A stretch of 64,000 nucleotides of DNA from positions 55,600,001 through 55,664,000 of the forward strand of contig OZ022256.1 of NCBI GenBank assembly GCA_963978905.1, written 5' to 3'. Shown piece by piece: positions 1-10,800 of the stretch. This DNA comes from Trichostrongylus colubriformis. Its lineage: Eukaryota > Nematoda > Chromadorea > Rhabditida > Trichostrongylidae. Within the stretch, counting starts at the first letter, position 1. Each line of letters opens with the position of its first letter. Below the pieces are notes generated by a model. The model searched no databases. It had not been told where the DNA came from and worked only from the letters and a program-made list of their open reading frames with translations. The position numbers and the translations under genes are program-made.

Positions 1-1640
1 GGTTATCGACTAAAGACGTTTCTCAAGAGATTGGTTCGCGACTCAAAATCGTCTCAACAGTGCGTGGAGTCGACGAAAGCTTCAAAATTCGACCCCCAGC
101 CTTCCAGTCCGAAACATGCGACCCCGTCGGGATCGTCGGACCCTTGCTGGATCCTGATCCCGAAGGGTTCCTTCCACCAAGTACAACTCGTACAAACGAT
201 ATGTCACGTGGATACCTATGCTAGCATCAAAGTAGTAAAACACGTTGTTGTCGTTCCATCGAGGTGCACGTCTGTTCACTTGACGCTTTCGGCGAGTGTT
301 TGTTGTTATGCTTGTTTTGAAAGCAGCGAACTGTTCCCTGGAAATTACTTCAATTAAACCGAGCAGCACATGGGAATTTTTTCTGTGAGGCGGTTCTCCA
401 TAATCAGCACGATGCTTCTCTTACTGGAAGGCAGTGGTAAGAGTAATTTGGGCCGAATACGAAAAGTCTATGGCTTATGGAAGTCAAGGTGCTCAGTGAC
501 ACGAAAATGCAAAAACGGAATGAAACTGTCAAAAAAACCCGAAAAGCCGAAAAGTTAGGCATCTCCCACACCGTTGGTTGCAAAATGGGACGGGCCACGT
601 CAAAACTGTTGGTAGCTCTTAAAAAGGCACAACCTTCAAATCTTTCATTCGGGTGGTGCACTTTAACTTCTTCAAAGGGAGTTACCTTGTGAGCATGATA
701 TCGCCGTCGACTAGATACCGGTTGGTCATTTCCGAGAACAAGGAGAGATCTTCATATTCTCTCATAACACTTTCACTGCCGCCGCTTGTGTTCACCTAAA
801 ATCGATTCACATCAAGCTTATTTTGAAAGGTTGCATTGTCGATCGTTGAAAATTAAATAGTTAACATTCGTTGCTGCAAAGAAGGCTGTGAACAGCGCAT
901 GTGATTCCTTATTCATGGCCCGAATGATAGTGAATTCTACAAATATGTTTACAGAAAATCGTTTAAATCAATGAAACTTGAAATTGTTTATTTCGTACTT
1001 TCTCGTACAGTGGTACTGCTTCTGTTTCCGTTTCTGAGGAGCATCCGCCGTGCCGAAGGAATATCAGAATAAGGGTCAGGCTGATTATGGGAATAGTAAT
1101 GTCTTTCGTATCCATTTCCTTAATAAACTACGAATTTTGAAGGTCATAAATTTCATTGTGAAGGTTCGTGGATAACAGTTTTCGGCTAACAAAATCTTGC
1201 CTCAGAAGACTTGTGTAGCTCAGCCTCAGAGCCCATGGTTGCTTAGCTAGCTCAATAACTGGAGAAATCATAAGCTAAAGAAATTTTTAAGTGAAGAAAT
1301 GGCAAAGTCGACCATTCGAGGAAGGAAAATATTGAAATATTGAAGCTCGTCCTAAATACTCTATTTCATAGTTTTGGTTCGTCATGGCCCATTAATTATT
1401 ACAGGTTTATCATCCTTAATTGATATGATTCACTGTTTCAATTAACATGTGTCTTGAACAATCAAATTCCTCCATTCTCGTGTTTTTAGTATAGACCTAA
1501 AAGCGAGCAAGGCTAGGCATGAGGCTATCCAAGTGGTTCAACATCCTAGTAGGCTTCACAGCTGAGCATTATCTTGACCAGCCATTTTAGGTCCCCCGTA
1601 ATTATGATTTCTGTCGTTTCTAAGCAATAAACTATGCAAT
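1..1640. repeat. Dispersed segmental repeat, copy 1
   Basis: No gene is supported here. The stretch resembles 3,168-5,560 in the same order and orientation: 1-215 matches about 3,168-3,350, 215-370 matches 3,853-4,010, 395-700 matches about 4,500-4,830, and 880-1,640 matches about 4,960-5,530. Short ORFs (for example 31-357 plus and 404-661 minus) are not kept between copies, which argues against coding. Copy 1 lacks the Tc1-like insertion found in copy 2, so it serves as the empty site. A shorter third copy of the middle part lies at about 36,470-36,800. Probably an old transposon or a segmental duplication. Confidence 0.6.
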
Positions 1641-2045
1641 TATTGAGTTACAATGATAAACAAATTATAATGTAACAAATACATATTTTGATAAAATGAC
1701 TCTTATCAAACCAGGATCTATCAACACAAAAAAGCGCCCTCCGTAAAACAAGACACTACATAATCTTTTCGAATAACGACGAGAGAATCAAAGGAAGCAG
1801 TTTACGAACTAACAAGATGAGATCAGCAGTACAATTGCCCTTCTCCATTTTGGAGAGAATCAGGACGAACCCTGAACCTAAAATGTGTACATTCTTTGAT
1901 CGGCATAGAAATTACTGTATAACCCGTATGTACATAATTAAGTGCGTGGAACTAATGCCATCTGCTACACAGTATCAGATCGGTCCGCATCTTCTCTGGC
2001 TAGTAAACCGAAATCCTCCTGAATGCTTTACGTTTGCAGCGCTTT
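1640..2045. repeat. Dispersed repeat, paralogous to 17,880-18,300
   Basis: By eye this segment is nearly the same as about 17,880-18,300, apart from scattered substitutions. A 76-codon plus-strand ORF (1,817-2,047) is partly shared with the other copy, but its ends differ. The other copy lies next to the 3' end of the CNNM gene, so this may be a copied 3' flank or an element that inserted twice. Confidence 0.6.
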
Positions 2046-2385
2046 AAGGAAAACGCTATGAAAAAAAACCAAGTGGGGAATGAAAAATAATCAAAAAATA
2101 GAAAAATCCGTAGGCAAAAAGTGTAGCGCTAAGAGACTACGGATTTTTCTCATTTTTGCTTATTCTGAAACCGATTTCGGGGAGATAGCAATCATGGTTG
2201 ACTTTGGCAGGAATTAATGTGGGATTTGATTCTCGTACCATGCGAGAGGTAGTGGCGCTACCCGTCACTACACCATTTTCTTCCTAAAAGGGCGAGTCTT
2301 TCGCTTGTTTACTGGACTGCTTCCACGGGGTATTGCAGACGTGCACACTGGACACATACTCAGCGGGTGGAGTGCAAGTGTTCCG
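2046..2385. other. Non-coding stretch
   Basis: I see no splice-bounded ORF or recognisable repeat of known class. A short imperfect inverted pair around 'aatccgtag / ctacggatt' (about 2,105-2,145) could form a hairpin. Confidence 0.4.
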
Positions 2386-2585
2386 ACTGGTGAGGTCAGG
2401 TCAGGCTGCGCGGCGGATTGGAATCAGGTAAAGACAGGTAAAAACACCCTGCCAAAGCTCCTCCCCTGAAAAGGCTTAGGCTAATCTGGGAGAGCCCAGA
2501 CGGCAGGACCCGCCACCATCCGGACAAGGGCGGTGACCCAGTTCTGTGCCGACCTCTAGAATCGGAACACTTGCAACACACCCAT
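2386..2585. repeat. Dispersed element H, copy 1
   Basis: Shares a long stretch with 20,380-20,608, running from 'gtgaggtcaggtcagg' to 'cacttgcaacacaccc'. A more diverged piece lies at 54,945-55,050. The copy at 20.4 kb is nested in another transposon, which shows the unit is mobile. It encodes nothing recognisable. Confidence 0.6.
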
Positions 2586-2657
2586 ACTCAGCTAGCAACT
2601 CACAGTGTAGCAGGCTTCGTTTAGCTACATTTTTTGCTCCCCTCCTTGCATTCCCCC

Positions 2658-2782
2658 TTATGAAGAACAGGACCGTCCCTTGTGCACTCCTCTGCTGGCA
2701 GTCGGATCCTCGTGAAAGTTGATGCATGTGCGATCACTTATATAGTCCAGGTCTTCCCTCACAATTGTCTGCGCTTCGTTTT
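2658..2782 (-). pseudogene. Astacin protease exon fragment (decayed)
   Basis: On the minus strand, after a tttccag acceptor at the 2,782 side, the translation reads ENEAQTIVREDLDYI, then SDRTCINFHEDPTA. This aligns with the first catalytic exon of the astacin at 10,899-11,065 (ENRRVMVEKAMSYI, ARTCIDFVKNSTA), including the conserved Cys of the first disulphide. After residue 30 the frame breaks: the reading continues to a stop at 2,658, while the neighbouring frame carries residues resembling the expected sequence. The zinc site and Met-turn exons were not found nearby. I infer the remnant of a second astacin gene tandem to the one at 7.8-12.9 kb; the alternative is a single copied exon. Confidence 0.5.
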
Positions 2783-3167
2783 CTGGAAACTGTGTTTGTA
2801 AATAAGCAATAGTAATAAGCAGATACGCCTTGATATCGTTGTCGACTCCGCTACCCAATAGGGTTGAACCTACATGTTGAAGAAAATCTTCAGAAAATAC
2901 ATCCAAATACATCATTTACCCGTTCAAAAATTGTCAATAGGGATGGTTTAGCTATCGAGAAAAAAACTCTCGTGGGGAGAAACCCAAGGCGCTCGTGCCA
3001 CACAAATGTGAAGATTCATGCAAGTTGCATCGACGCCGGTGGTTCATTTTGTATGGATCAGGTTACAACCGGATACAAGTTTCTAGCCAAAACGCGATTT
3101 CACCCGAGAATCTCGTCTTCCTCCCTATCCATATTCGAGCTGGTGGGGTTTTTTTTTGGGGCAGATC
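2783..3167. other. Non-coding stretch
   Basis: Overlapping ORFs on both strands (for example 2,864-3,373 plus) have no family signature, and they run into the segmental repeat. I see nothing else that can be supported. Confidence 0.3.
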
Positions 3168-5560
3168 ATCGGTTGAAGATGTTTCTCGAGAGATCCGATC
3201 GCGACCCAAAATCGTTTCAGCATACGACTCCCAAGTTCCCAATCCAAAATGCAATCCCGTCAGAGAATGTCGCAGCCGTGCTTGAGCCGTTTCCGACGTG
3301 TTCCGTGTCACCAGGTACAATTCGTACTAACGATAAGTCTATGGATACCTACAGTAACGCTCAAAAGTATTAGGTCAAACACCTTTTGTTATAACTTTTT
3401 TTCAAATTGACCAAATTTGACAAAATTTCAATATGTGGTGCCTGAACCTATTGTCAACATTTTCTTCTACCTGAACTCCGCTTTCCTCTTTTCATGGTTT
3501 TTTACAAGAATTTACTACAAGACCACCGAAAAAAAAGTAAAAGGCTCCGTCAAGAAAAACGGTTTCTTTACAGAAACAAAACGAGCAAGCCTCAGAAAAC
3601 ATAAATATTTTGTAGAAAGACCACGGCTTTTGATGACAGCGGCACAGCGGGACGGCATAGGTAGGGCACTCCAAAAACAAAAAATCGCATTTAACCACGT
3701 AACTTACACCGTTGAGAGCCAAGTATATTCAGTATGCAGTGTCACCAAGTACAACTTACTAAAATTTCTCTTAAATCGGTGCAGTCGCAAAAAAGTTGCA
3801 AGTGAAAAACCCAAGTGAAAGACCATTTGGCCGAATACTTCTGAGCGCTACTGTATGCTAGCATCAAAATAATAAAACACGTTGTTGTTGGTTCATCGAG
3901 GTGCACGTCTGTTCACTTGACGCTTTCGGCGAGCGTTTTTGATCATGCTTTCTTTGAAAGCAGCGAATTGCTCTCTGAAAGTTATTCAGTGAAATCGCGC
4001 AATATATGGGAACCAGTTGGGCTGGCGCACAATACTGCACGCGTCACATATGGAAGCTTGCTAATTGGGGTTGATCGATATCGATCGATCAGTATCATCA
4101 TTCGAACGATATGCACAAACAGGGAATTCACAAAAACGGAAAAAGGAAACAAAAGTCCTCCCTCAATCTCCGCATCAATCGATATAGATCTGCATGCTTC
4201 CATGTGTAACGCACCAGTAGTGCGCGCCAGCTCAACCGGTGTCTAGAATACAGGATTCCATCTTTGCTGCGACGCGAGATATCAATTCCTCGCCATTCAC
4301 CTTTCGAGGCTCCTTATCAGCCCTTATCAGTTGCTATCACTTCCGGTCCCTCACCACTGATGTCCGCTTACGACCTCCTATATCATATTTAAAATTCAGC
4401 ATCCCATATTTGCGAAATTCCGGTCAAACACACAAACATACAAACACCAACAGACACACTTAGCCGATTATGTATAGCGAGGATTTTCCGGCACTGTGGC
4501 GGTTCTCCAAGATCAACACAAGGCTTCTCTTACTAAAAGGCAGTGGTAGGGGTAATACGAAAAGATTATTTTTGTGGGAGTCGAGTGCTCAGTGACACGA
4601 AAATGCAACAACGGAATGAAACTGTCCCTGTAAATTAAGACACCCTTCTCAGTTTGTTGCGTTTGTTGCGAAAGGGGCGGGCCATGTTAAAACAGCAGAA
4701 ATCTTAGAAAAGGCTCCACCCTCGTATTTCAAGGGCGCTCCTTTTCACGGAAGGGATTTTGCCACATTTATATAGTTTTCTCAGACCCATACCTCTCATT
4801 TGGGCGACGCACTTTAAGTTCTTCGATACCGTTTCGTCATTTCCGCGAATACGGGGAGATCATAGTTTCTCATACTTTTTTCAGCACCGCCGCTTGTGTT
4901 CATCTAAAATCGACTCACATCAAGCTCATCCTGACAGGTTTCATTGTAGGTCTTTGACAATTACATAGTTAACATTCGTTGCTGTAAAGAAGGCTGTGAA
5001 TAGAGCTACATCCATGAGATTCTTTATTCAACACTCGAATAATAGTGAATTCTGCAAAAATATTTATAGAAAATCGTTTCAACTAACAAAGTTATTTCGT
5101 CCTTCTAGTACATTGGAACTGCTTCTGTTCTTGTTGCTGAGGAGCATCGGTAGTGTCAAAGAAATATTAGAAGAGGGGTTAGGCCGATCACGAGACTAAT
5201 AACGCATTTCAACTGGAGCTCATGGCTGCTTATCTTGCTCAATAATTGGTAAAATCATGAGTGAAGAACATCTCCGTGAAAGAATGGCAAAGCCGACCAT
5301 GCGAAGGAGGAAAATATCGAAATCACAAAAGCTCGTCGAAAACGCAAAATTCTTTCTGTTCTTAGCATAGACTCACAAGCGAGCAATGCTAGGAATTAGG
5401 CTACTGCCCAAGTGGTTCGATACCCTCATAAGCAACATAACTAAGCATATCTTGACCATGTCATTTTAGGTTGTCCATATTATGATTTCTATCATTTCTG
5501 AGTGATGAACTGTGTAATTATCAGACTAACTCAAGAACTGACTAATTCTACGTCAACAGA
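3168..5560. repeat. Dispersed segmental repeat, copy 2, with two insertions
   Basis: Second copy of the 1-1,640 segment. It is interrupted by the Tc1-like element at 3,352-3,853. A further block with no match in copy 1, about 4,010-4,490, partly resembles 9,660-9,860, sharing motifs such as 'cagacacacttagccg / cagacgctcagccg'. No gene is supported. Confidence 0.55.
3352..3853. mobile_element. Tc1-like non-autonomous element, copy 1
   Basis: The ends are inverted repeats of the form CAGTARCGCTCAAAAGT, flanked by TA on both sides as expected for Tc1/mariner insertion. The unoccupied site is visible in copy 1 of the segmental repeat at about 210-222 (cctatgctagc), so the borders are well supported. 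The element is 502 bp, too short for a transposase, but holds a 133-codon plus-strand ORF (3,417-3,818) that is broken in the sister copy at 38,468-38,935. I infer a deletion derivative mobilised in trans. Confidence 0.85.
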
Positions 5561-6121
5561 TCATGTCACGTCGCTGGACCGCCTAGTATTGTGTCGTGCC
5601 CGTGGTGAGCAATGTGGAACTTCGCGATAGTAACGATCGCTTCCCCCTGAGAAGAAGGACTTGTGAGCACCTCCTAGTCAATCTCAAACTCGCGCATCAA
5701 CAGCGGTCATCTCCATGCGGCTCATTCAAGTGAGACCCTCTTCCGTGGCTCAAGGTTTTGTTAGACCGAGTCAGATATTGCTCTTCATCCATGTGCACTC
5801 TAAAGATGGAGACAGAGATGCAGTACTGTTTCGCGTTTTTAGTCTGCAGAGAGGTGGTTATAGTGTCTAGAGATTCTTGCTCACAGTAAGCATAAGTAAT
5901 AGCAGGTAAATATATCTGTATGTAATATTACTGTGGGTACTACCGCAATGATGTGGCATTTTATAAAGATTTGCACATCTGAACATCTTTGAGAGTCCAA
6001 TTTGCACACTCGAGCATATATTTTTGACTGAGTCTTAGTGAAGAAAGAGCCTTCCTGCTGTTAGGCTCAGGTAAAAATAGTGTCTACAGTGGGATGCCCC
6101 CTCCTCTCATTGCGATAGCTG
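5561..6121. other. Non-coding stretch
   Basis: No splice-bounded ORF, recognised repeat or RNA gene was seen here. Confidence 0.4.
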
Positions 6122-6588
6122 TTAAAGACACCGGGAGGAGGGCATTGGCTTACGGTATGGGAGGAAGGTTGACTTATAGTTGCCGCAATGCACACACGGC
6201 CTTGCCACCTTGCCAAGACGTCGAAAGTAAATTCATAGGTTCCAATTGTGACACACTTTTTCTCACGCTTTCGCTTATTCTTCTTTTGATTGCTTTACTT
6301 GTTTTTTGCTGTGTGTTGTTTCACATATTTTGCGTCATCACCAATGAACGAAATACACTCTACGGGACAACGAAGGACAAAGTTCGGAAAGTTTAGAAAG
6401 TTCGGAAACAATTCGGAAAGTCAGTGTGATGATGCGAATGTAATGCGAATACACACCACAGCTTCGCGCTTTTGAATCCGGGATTTTCCACCAATTATCG
6501 CTTCTAACTTTGAATGTGATTGAAAAACTTACAAAATCATCATTTCTTTGCATCATCAGCTTTCTTTGCACCCCTTCCGTTTCCTTTG
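6122..6588. mobile_element. TTAA MITE family A, diverged copy (A1)
   Basis: Starts TTAAAGACACCGGGAGGAGG and ends CCCCTTCCGTTTCCTTTG. Matches the ends and subterminal parts of the better copies at 23,682 and 63,376, but the middle is strongly diverged and the right TTAA is lost. A micro-repeat of 'ttcggaaag' lies near 6,385-6,420. TTAA flanks suggest mobilisation by a piggyBac-type transposase; this is inferred from the target site only. Confidence 0.6.
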
Positions 6589-7759
6589 GTGGCATAGTGT
6601 AGCACCGTGAAAAGAAGTGATCTGCTCAAAAAATTTATTTGCTCTTAACTGATTCATCTCAGAAGTCAGGCATTTGTGTATCTGTATTGAAATGTGAAAT
6701 GCGGATTTCCTTTCGCGTATGAAAAAATCGGTGTTGGATTCAGCTTGCTGGTGAGCGTTTCATTCAGCTGATTTTTGCAACAAATTCTGAAATTTCAAAG
6801 TTATTGGTTCTGTCTATACAGGTGCATTGAGTTACCGTGGGTTTGTCATCCTTCGATTATTCAAAATTTTGGGTTCAATTGCATTCGAAAAACAACCATA
6901 GTGGCAGTCATCTGGCAGCCCTGTGACTCGAATTTGAACAAATTTCCCGGGTGGCGCCTGCAAGAAATAAGGCCATCTGCATCTCGTTAGTTGTTGGTAT
7001 AGATGATATACACTCGAACGACAGGGATCAAAGCGGCCACAGCCCTCCGCGCAGGCAATTCACAACAACAGCAGCACGCGCCTGTTGCGGGCGGTGATGC
7101 AATTCACGTGGTGTGGTAACCTAATTCGAAAGTTTTGTTATCCTAATTCGAAAGTTTTGGCCCACATCACAGATAATGGCAGTCTTATGATGTCAGACAT
7201 TCTCTATAAAGTCATATACAGAATTTTGAAATTTTTTATAAAAAAGGTTCTCTATTACCATGGCTTGAAACAATGGTCTGCAGTTGTATGACTCAGAGGG
7301 CCTAGGCCAGGCCATCGAGTTGGCTGACCGCGCAGCAAGTGCCTTCTTGCTGTTGATTGATTGCGCAAAAGTACGTGACACCGCGAGCTGCAGCAACCTG
7401 GTCCAATTTGAGTGTCCTGGGCTACGCTGCGGAAAGTCGATCTTACCCCATACTATCAAAACTTTCCTTTTATACCTGTCGGTCGATAATTTACAACTGG
7501 ATGTATGCGAACTACGTCATGAGCGCTGGAGCTCACTATCCCACTTTCACTTCGTTTCTTTTTGAATAATTCAGAAGGGTGACCACGAAAGAGTGACCAC
7601 GAAAAGAGACGAATGAACGCTAGAGCTCATTAATCCAGTTTGGGTTGCTTTGTTTTTGAAAGTCCAAGAGTTCCGAAAAGGTGCGCATGAAAAACGCAGC
7701 AGATGCTTATGGGTATTCCATGAAAATTCATATTTTTTCGAACCGTAAGCAGGACTCAC
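6589..7759. other. 3' flank or last introns of the astacin gene
   Basis: No certain exon. A direct duplication of 'cctaattcgaaagtttt' occurs at about 7,120-7,160. On the minus strand around 7,465-7,530 one frame reads VVRIHPVVNYRPTG, resembling the VEIK...D.R.TGYRFC part of nematode CUB domains. It lacks the expected RFC and reaches a stop soon after, so it may be a decayed second CUB exon. The plus-strand ORF at 7,284-7,565 has no supporting family signature. Confidence 0.3.
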
Positions 7760-7885
7760 CACTATCCAGTAATTGCACATCGCGTAATCTTGCTCGTCAT
7801 TCAATTTTGTACGCGGTTTATCAAATCCGAATGTCTTGGTTTTCCAATGAGACTTTGCTTTGAGAATTTCACCACACCCGGCCGG
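7760..7885 (-). CDS. nas: Astacin gene: first half of CUB domain
   Basis: 42 codons between a tattcag acceptor and an ATAGTG|GTGAGT donor, phase 0 on both sides. It reads PAGCGEILKAKSHW, then DYAMCNYWIV, matching the CG..L.A...W and C.YWI signatures of nematode astacin CUB domains. The second half of the domain was not confidently located downstream. Confidence 0.75.
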
Positions 7886-10800
7886 CTGAATATGCCTTTT
7901 TTTGTTGGAAAATGGAATACGCGGCTTAACTTTTCACGTCTTACCCGCTTATCACAAAATTTGCCACCGTAGCCGTAGGGCAAAGGCACTCATCGCACTT
8001 TCTGGGATTTGGAACTCCTCCATTTGCACATTTAATTCGTTTAGAAAATCTACAGTTTTCTGCAAAAATCACGGGTGAGCACGACATGTATCAGACAAAC
8101 GTTCATCTATGTATCTTGAGGGGCAACGTGATATGAAATACCTGGCGTTTTATAGCTCTGAAAAGGTCATGAAATATAGATATATATGAAAAATATATGG
8201 ATACATGTGTACATGTGTAGTAATGAACTATATGGTGACCAAAGAGAGCACGGAACACTGTCTCTTTGCACACACTTGTGAGGCCACTCTCTTGCCATCC
8301 TCGGCTTGGCAACATCCCTCCCAAAATAGTCATCACTTTCCCAGCCAAAGATGACATATTATTCTCTAAATATTCTGAGGCCCCTAGTGACAGAACAAAA
8401 AATCGTCCTTTCAGGGTCAGAAATAACGGCCCGAGCAGCCTCCATTCTGGTAAACTGGTAAGGATTTTGTGGAAGAGCAAATTTCCTTTTACGCGGTTTC
8501 CTGACAGATGGCAAATATAGTACAAAAAACCATTATGAGACACCCAACGGCCAAAACGGAGGAAATATTTTGTCCGACAATATTAAGACAGTTGAAAAGT
8601 GGGAGTTGGAAGTATGTTCCACTCATCCCTTAGATGCATAGGACATCTCACATTTAGTGTTCCTATAACCATAATATGGCGCGCATGTGAGTCATGAGGG
8701 CAAACACGGCCAGTGAAGCCATTAGGGACTGCCCACTTAAGATTGTGGCCGCCTACCAACTGTTAAACAGTGTTGCATAATGTAATCGAAGCATCCGTGG
8801 ACAATGTGCAGCTCGGAAATGACGAGCACAAATGACTGAGAAATGCCTTCAATCAATGTGAAATGTACCGCTGCAGTTGTAGTGCTTGTTGATCATCATG
8901 ATGTCGTAAAAAGAAGGAATCTCTGAACCAATCGTCCACAAATATCTTTCTTTGAGAGGAGTTATTACGTGACTTTCGTTAGATGGGCTGAAACGGCAAG
9001 GTCAATGTAATCTCTTACCAACACTATTCACGGAAAGCTCATAGTTATACAACTAACGAAATAGCTTGGAAGTCGTTAGGTCCGTAGTGCATGATGCTGC
9101 CATAATCGTAGGGTACGTATTTGATAAAGTCTTCTTTACGTAACGGCTCAAAGTCATGCGTGTAATTTTTCTGAAAATAAGTTTTATATGAAATTGAACC
9201 AGCTCGGCGAGGCACAATACTGTGCGCATTACATGACGCAATAAAGAAGAATGCCAAATAGGGTTGTCACATGGTAATAGCGGCTTGATTGAGCCCGTTT
9301 TGCATTTTATAGTGCGATGTTGTGTTCCAGCAAAGCTGCTATTTTGAAGGTGTTTTACTTCTGAGCAACAACATTGGAAATGTGAATGGACAAAAATAGT
9401 CACATAGCAAAAGCACGAATCGTAATCAAACTACTACCTGTGGTTGAAATTCACTATTCGCTGTTCTCATAAGGGATTAATCCAATAAACATACTGAGAA
9501 GGAATTCAAACTGCCACAAACCCCCTACAAACTGCAAAAAGACAGCAAGACTTTAGTGAGAATAGCCGGCATATACTTCAAAAAGTCCATTTTTCCTGTC
9601 TTCTAAAGGGATGCATCAAACTACACGCCCAATATCACGGTACACTTTTTTTTTCTGTTGCACGCGAAGATCGAAGTGGACCTCCGCTTATCATATCTTA
9701 TCCCTTCTGACCACCCATCACTGATGCTCCTTCACCACCCTCCTTAACATTTCGAGGAATCACGATCTTGGGATTGCTGCTACATGAGTTTTGTATTTCC
9801 GTGTAATAACGAAAGACACACACACCAGCAGACGCTCAGCCGCTGATCTTTGATGGGATCTTCCTATCAAACACTTGGTTACTTAATTTTCAGAAGTGAA
9901 ATTTCCACACAAGGTTCAGCCAACGGATCTCTAGAAGAAGGAACGAGCCAAACCCGCTCCAAGCTTTCACCTATGAGAAAACTTTGAGGATTTTCTATGA
10001 CTCATTTGCTTTCCAATCCTTGCAGTTTTTGGAGCTTGTATTCTGGTTCCTATTTCGATAAGTCTCAATTTCTTTGTTTTTTTTTCGCTGGCTCGGGTAC
10101 GCTTTTGGAAGCTAGGGAGAGACTAAAAGAAAAAAGAAAGGAGAAATAACTATCAAATCGAATCTAATCGAAAACTTGATAAAACGAGAACGACTATTCT
10201 CATGAAGCCGTGCAGCAAAAGTTGTGTTATACTTGCGCCAGCTGCCCGTTAAGGTGCAGACGGCTCCCATCAAAGCAACCTCTCCCTGGCGACTGATGTC
10301 ATGTGCATGCGCGCTAGAGTCTCTCTTCAGTGGTCCTCCTTATCTTCGTTCGCTTCTGAATCCATCTTATTTGGGTTTGTTGAAGAAGCTGAGGTAATGA
10401 GGAAATGAATGCGAAAAAGTATAGCAATACAAAGATCAACAAAGGCAATCACAAAAGATTCACCTCAGCCAATGAAAGGTTTACTTAACGTATCCATCTC
10501 GATCGGTGCGCTTCTGTGTGTGGACTGCGCCAAGGGCATGAATGATTTCATGAAGTGCTGTAGGTACCTTTAACGAGATTTCATTGAAGTGGAATTTCCA
10601 GAATCCCACTGAATATTACCCAACACAAACTTATCCATGAGGGATCGGTTTATTTCATGGTTATGGAACCCCTTTATTCGAGATCTCATAAAGTTGTGGG
10701 TTTCGATAAAGGTTCAAAAGGATATAGATGAAAGATTGACAACTGATATAGCTTCGAAACTAATTAAATTCTTAGAAAATTTGTACAAATCTCCGAGAAG

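Noticed and set aside
1817..2047. 76-codon ORF shared in part with 18,137-18,388
   Set aside because: The two copies keep only part of the frame and end differently; conservation is explained by recent duplication of a non-coding repeat.
8103..8543. 146-codon minus-strand ORF
   Set aside because: It lies in the intron between the catalytic and EGF exons of the astacin gene and has no domain signature; probably chance.
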